From positions 62,001-126,000 of the forward strand of contig NZ_JAXUHN010000085.1 of assembly GCF_035916875.1 (NCBI RefSeq): a DNA stretch of 64,000 nucleotides, in the 5' to 3' direction. Shown here one piece after another: positions 61,154 to 64,000 of this stretch. Origin of the DNA: Methylomicrobium sp035916875. Lineage in GTDB: Bacteria; Pseudomonadota; Gammaproteobacteria; Methylococcales; Methylomonadaceae. A program made the position numbers and the translations under genes. The notes beneath the pieces are model-generated. The model was not told where the DNA came from. It did no database searches and saw only the letters and a program-made list of their open reading frames with translations. The stretch's first letter is position 1. Every line of letters starts with the position of its first letter.

Positions 61154-61513
61154 ATGGTAGATAGAAAATTGTCTACTGTCAGCAAGATACTGCTTTATCA
61201 AGTTCTGATAATTATACTGATGACGGCCGGATTCGCCGTCGCTGGCGGAAAAATGGCTGCTTTGTCTGTAGCTCTGGGTGGAGCCGCGGCATTTTTTCCG
61301 AACCTGTTTTTTGCGTACAGGATTAAGAAGGCGACCGGGCAGGAAGCGCGCAAGATCGTCGTATCATTTTACACCGGCGAAGTAGGTAAGCTGTTGCTGA
61401 CGGCGGCATTTTTCGTCCTGATTTTTCAAATCCCTGACATAGATTTATTACCGCTGTTCGTTGGTTACCTGACGGCATTGTCGGTTTTTTGGTTTGCGCT
61501 ATTGATGCGCTGA
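61154..61513 (+). CDS. atpI: ATP synthase protein I
   Basis: 119 residues with four hydrophobic segments, start ATG 61154. The family helps assemble the membrane c-ring and does not form part of the final enzyme. Position as the first gene of the atp operon fits, and atpB follows after 22 bases. Confidence 0.9.
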   Translation: MVDRKLSTVSKILLYQVLIIILMTAGFAVAGGKMAALSVALGGAAAFFPNLFFAYRIKKATGQEARKIVVSFYTGEVGKLLLTAAFFVLIFQIPDIDLLPLFVGYLTALSVFWFALLMR

Positions 61514-61535
61514 TATTTTTGACGAGAGAGGAACG

Positions 61536-62312
61536 ATGGCAACCGAAGCGCATGCGGCTGAAGGGGCAACCGGCTATATCATCCACCATTTGACTCCGTT
61601 GAGTGCGGGCGAGGGCTTTTGGACCCTGCATCTGGATACCCTGTTTTTTTCGGCCCTGCTCGGCGCATTGTTCATCTGGTTTTTCAAGTCGGCCGCGGAA
61701 AAAGCGACCGCCGGAATTCCTGGCCCTGTGCAGAATTTTGTCGAAATGATGATCGAGTTTGTCGATCAGCAGGTCAAGGACAGTTTTCACGGCAGGAGCG
61801 CGTTGATCGCGCCGTTGGCGCTGACTATCTTCTGTTGGGTATTTATGTTCAACTTCATGGACTTGTTCCCTGTCGACATTCTGCCGCTGATCGGTCAGGC
61901 GATGGGCATTCCATATCTTCGGGTCGTGCCGAGCACCGACTTGAACGCGACATTCGCGATGTCGATTTCGGTGTTCTTGCTGATCATTTTCTATAGCATC
62001 AAGGTCAAAGGCGTTTGGGGTTTCGCGAAGGAGCTGATGTTTCAGCCTTTCGGTCCGTGGCTGCTGCCGTTCAATCTACTTTTGAAGCTGGTTGAGGAAA
62101 TCGCGAAGCCGATCTCGCTGGCGCTGCGGTTATTCGGCAACCTGTATGCGGGCGAATTGATCTTCATCCTGATCGCGCTGCTGCCTTGTTATGTGCAGCC
62201 GATCCTCAGTCTGCCTTGGGCGATTTTCCATATTCTGATCATCACTCTGCAAGCATTCATTTTCATGGTATTGACGATCGTCTACCTGAGCATGGCGCAC
62301 GAAGATCATTAG
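61536..62312 (+). CDS. atpB: ATP synthase F0 subunit a
   Basis: 258-residue membrane subunit of the proton channel. Hydrophobic helices with the conserved Arg segment EEIAKPISLALRLFGNLYAGEL, where the essential Arg sits on the half-channel next to the c-ring, and FFKSAAEKATAGIPGPVQNFVEMM at the N-terminal side. Good AGGAACG site upstream of ATG 61536. Confidence 0.96.
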   Translation: MATEAHAAEGATGYIIHHLTPLSAGEGFWTLHLDTLFFSALLGALFIWFFKSAAEKATAGIPGPVQNFVEMMIEFVDQQVKDSFHGRSALIAPLALTIFCWVFMFNFMDLFPVDILPLIGQAMGIPYLRVVPSTDLNATFAMSISVFLLIIFYSIKVKGVWGFAKELMFQPFGPWLLPFNLLLKLVEEIAKPISLALRLFGNLYAGELIFILIALLPCYVQPILSLPWAIFHILIITLQAFIFMVLTIVYLSMAHEDH

Positions 62313-62361
62313 TCTTTATTCTCTTTAACTGTTCTTATAACTTTTTACCTTTGGAGGTATC

Positions 62362-62649
62362 ATGGAAATTGCAAAATTGATCGCTGATGTGCAGGGTATG
62401 ACTGCGATTGCAGTGGGTCTGGTATTGGGCATGGGCGCACTCGGAACCGCGATCGGTTTCGGCTTGCTGGGCGGCAAATTCCTGGAAGGCGCGGCGCGTC
62501 AACCGGAAATGGTTCCTATGCTGCAAGTTAAAATGTTCGTTGTTGCGGGTCTCTTGGACGCGGTAACGATGATCGGCGTCGGTCTGGCTTTGTTCTTCAC
62601 TTTCGCGAATCCGTTCCTGTCAGCCGTGCAAGCCGCCGCTGCGGGCTAA
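62362..62649 (+). CDS. atpE: ATP synthase F0 subunit c
   Basis: 95-residue hairpin forming the rotor ring. Glycine-rich first helix (GLVLGMGALGTAIGFG), polar loop with RQP (AARQPEM), and the ion-carrying Asp66 in VVAGLLDAVTMIGVG. No sodium-binding signature is seen, so it is proton-driven. The TTTGGAGG site is strong, as expected for the most abundant subunit. Confidence 0.97.
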   Translation: MEIAKLIADVQGMTAIAVGLVLGMGALGTAIGFGLLGGKFLEGAARQPEMVPMLQVKMFVVAGLLDAVTMIGVGLALFFTFANPFLSAVQAAAAG

Positions 62650-62691
62650 GTTGAGCCTACCATTTCATAAAATCGACAAGAGGAACGCATC

Positions 62692-63162
62692 GTGAGTATC
62701 AATGCTACTCTGATTGGACAAATGATCACCTTTGCGCTTCTGGTATGGTTTACCATGAAGTATATCTGGCCTCCTTTGTTTAATTCTTTGGAAGAACGCA
62801 AGAAGAAAATTTCCGAAGGTTTGGCGGCGGCCGATAAAAGTCAGGAAGACTTGAAGCTGGCCGAGAAAAAAGCCAAAAACATCATCAAGGAAGCGAAGGA
62901 TCACTCTTCGGAAATTGTGACGCTGGCGCAGAAGCGCGCGAACGAGATCGTCGAAGAGTCCAAAGGTAACGCCAACAAGGAAGCCGAGCGCCGGATTCAG
63001 GCGGCCAAGGCGCAGATCGAACAGGAGATCGAACAAACCAAGGAAGCCCTGCGTAAAGAGGTGGCGGCTTTGGCGGTCAGTGCGGCGGAACAGATTCTCG
63101 GTGCGGAAATCGATAAAACCAAGCATCAGGACATCATCGGCAAAGTCTCCGATAAACTATAA
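62692..63162 (+). CDS. atpF: ATP synthase F0 subunit b
   Basis: 156 residues starting at GTG 62692. One N-terminal membrane helix (ATLIGQMITFALLVWFTMKY) and a long charged helix that forms the peripheral stalk dimer (EERKKKISEGLAAADKSQED onward). Length equals E. coli subunit b (156). AGAGGAACG lies upstream. Confidence 0.96.
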   Translation: MSINATLIGQMITFALLVWFTMKYIWPPLFNSLEERKKKISEGLAAADKSQEDLKLAEKKAKNIIKEAKDHSSEIVTLAQKRANEIVEESKGNANKEAERRIQAAKAQIEQEIEQTKEALRKEVAALAVSAAEQILGAEIDKTKHQDIIGKVSDKL

Positions 63163-63173
63163 GGTCGAGCAGA

Positions 63174-63707
63174 ATGAGCGAATTGGCAACATTGGCGAGA
63201 CCTTATGCAGCGGCTGTGTTTAAACGGGCCAAAGAGACGGGTTCGTCCGAGAAATGGTCAAAGGCATTGGCGTTTTTGGTGTCTATTCTGAGTGACAGCA
63301 GCCTGTCCGCATTTATTAATAATCCCAAAGTCAGCAACGAACGTTTATCGGAATTGATGCTCAGTATTTCCGAAGGTCAAATCGACACGGAAGGCGCCAA
63401 CTTTCTGAAGTTGCTGGTACAAAATCGGCGGCTGAATCTGGTTCCTCATATCGCGAAGATCTTCGAAGAATACAAGGCAGAGGATGAAGGCTACCTCGAT
63501 GTTGACGTCTATGCCGCTTATGATTTTAGCAAGGAAGGCCGGAAGGTATTCTCCGCCAAATTGGAAAAACGGCTAGGCAAGAAAGTCAATATGAACGTGA
63601 CAGTCGATAAATCATTGATCGGCGGCGTTCTGGTGCGCGCGGGCGACAAGGTGATCGACGGGTCGGTTAAAGGTCAACTCCAACACATGCAAAAAGCGCT
63701 ACAGTGA
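63174..63707 (+). CDS. atpH: ATP synthase F1 subunit delta
   Basis: 177 residues. N-terminal helical bundle (TLARPYAAAVFKRAKETGSSEKWS) that binds subunit alpha and a C-terminal domain (DKSLIGGVLVRAGDKVIDGSVKGQL) that binds the b stalk. Follows atpF by 11 bases. Confidence 0.96.
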   Translation: MSELATLARPYAAAVFKRAKETGSSEKWSKALAFLVSILSDSSLSAFINNPKVSNERLSELMLSISEGQIDTEGANFLKLLVQNRRLNLVPHIAKIFEEYKAEDEGYLDVDVYAAYDFSKEGRKVFSAKLEKRLGKKVNMNVTVDKSLIGGVLVRAGDKVIDGSVKGQLQHMQKALQ

Positions 63708-63719
63708 GAGTGATAAAAA

Positions 63720-64000
63720 ATGCAATTAAATCCATCTGAAATTAGTGATCTAATTAAAAAGAAGATCGAAGGCTTCGATCTCGGCGCTGAAGCGCATACC
63801 GAAGGTACCGTAGTCAGCGTGACCGACGGCATCGTCAGAATTCACGGCTTGTCCGAAGCAATGCAGGGCGAAATGCTCGAATTCCCGGGCAATACCTACG
63901 GCATGGCGTTGAACCTTGAGCGTGACTCGGTTGGCGCGGTGGTGTTGGGTTCGTATCAGCATATTTCCGAAGGCGACACGGTCAAGTGCACCGGTAAAAT
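63720..64000 (+). CDS. atpA: ATP synthase F1 subunit alpha, N-terminal part; cut by window edge
   Basis: ATG 63720 begins MQLNPSEISDLIKKKIEGFD, followed by VTDGIVRIHGLSEAMQGEMLEFPGN, the beta-barrel domain of the catalytic head. About 93 codons are visible before the window ends; the Walker motif lies outside. Completes the order atpI-B-E-F-H-A. Confidence 0.96.
   Translation, partial: MQLNPSEISDLIKKKIEGFDLGAEAHTEGTVVSVTDGIVRIHGLSEAMQGEMLEFPGNTYGMALNLERDSVGAVVLGSYQHISEGDTVKCTGK

Noticed and set aside
1..64000. tRNA, rRNA genes or CRISPR arrays
   Set aside because: I read the gaps for cloverleaf-type arms, rRNA-like stretches and regularly spaced repeats and found none I could support.

Overview
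The window comes from a gammaproteobacterial chromosome. Housekeeping order and protein character (dprA/LysM divergent from def-fmt-rsmB-ntrY-ntrX, rpoE-rseA-rseB-mucD, atpI-atpBEFHA) fit a Methylococcales-type methanotroph. That placement is an inference: no methane monooxygenase, methanol dehydrogenase or rRNA gene lies in the window.

Layout. 0-8.3 kb: dprA (cut by the window edge) and a LysM protein on the minus strand; def, fmt, rsmB, a DUF4390 protein, and the NtrY/NtrX pair on the plus strand, where NtrX has lost key sigma-54-activator residues. 8.4-9.3 kb: a decayed IS5-family transposase. 9.3-21.9 kb: mltD, a methyltransferase with rnhA, yajD, a DUF1249 gene, a queD-like gene, a PilZ gene, trpS, membrane proteins, yigZ, a glcD-like oxidase, a P-loop membrane protein and a lipoprotein. 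A partial gene duplication with a palindromic repeat lies at 16.3-16.8 kb. 22-27.6 kb: nadB and the envelope-stress operon rpoE-rseA-rseB-mucD. 27.6-32.1 kb: a HIT / AstE-like / GCS2-like three-gene operon, an RNase T-like exonuclease and mlaA.

32.3-46.0 kb is the main discovery. It is a block of thirteen same-strand genes: GMC oxidoreductase, CoA-acylating aldehyde dehydrogenase, small zinc ribbon, epoxyalkane:coenzyme M transferase (EaCoMT), a two-subunit CoA-transferase-fold enzyme without the usual catalytic Glu, an unrecognised 307-residue protein, phosphosulfolactate synthase (ComA/XcbB type), two aspartase/fumarase-superfamily enzymes, a PLP enzyme of the D-cysteine desulfhydrase type, and a CoA-disulfide-reductase-like flavoprotein. 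The ComA, two lyases and PLP enzyme match the set known for bacterial coenzyme M synthesis in Xanthobacter. With EaCoMT they make a self-contained system that builds coenzyme M and uses it to open alkene epoxides. The oxidoreductases, acylating dehydrogenase and CoA-transferase pair suggest an unusual CoA-linked route from hydroxyalkyl-CoM towards acetyl-CoA. No alkene monooxygenase is present. If the host is a methanotroph, its methane monooxygenase could make the epoxide by co-oxidising ethene or propene.

46.0-52.8 kb: pyrC, an fmdB-family gene, aspS, a hicB antitoxin with a hicA toxin gene broken by a short palindromic insertion, a nuclease-like protein, a second HicB-like protein, nadA and a lipoprotein. 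53.2-60.9 kb: a two-component system and a CzcCBA-type heavy-metal efflux pump. 61.2-64.0 kb: the start of the ATP synthase operon, ending inside atpA.
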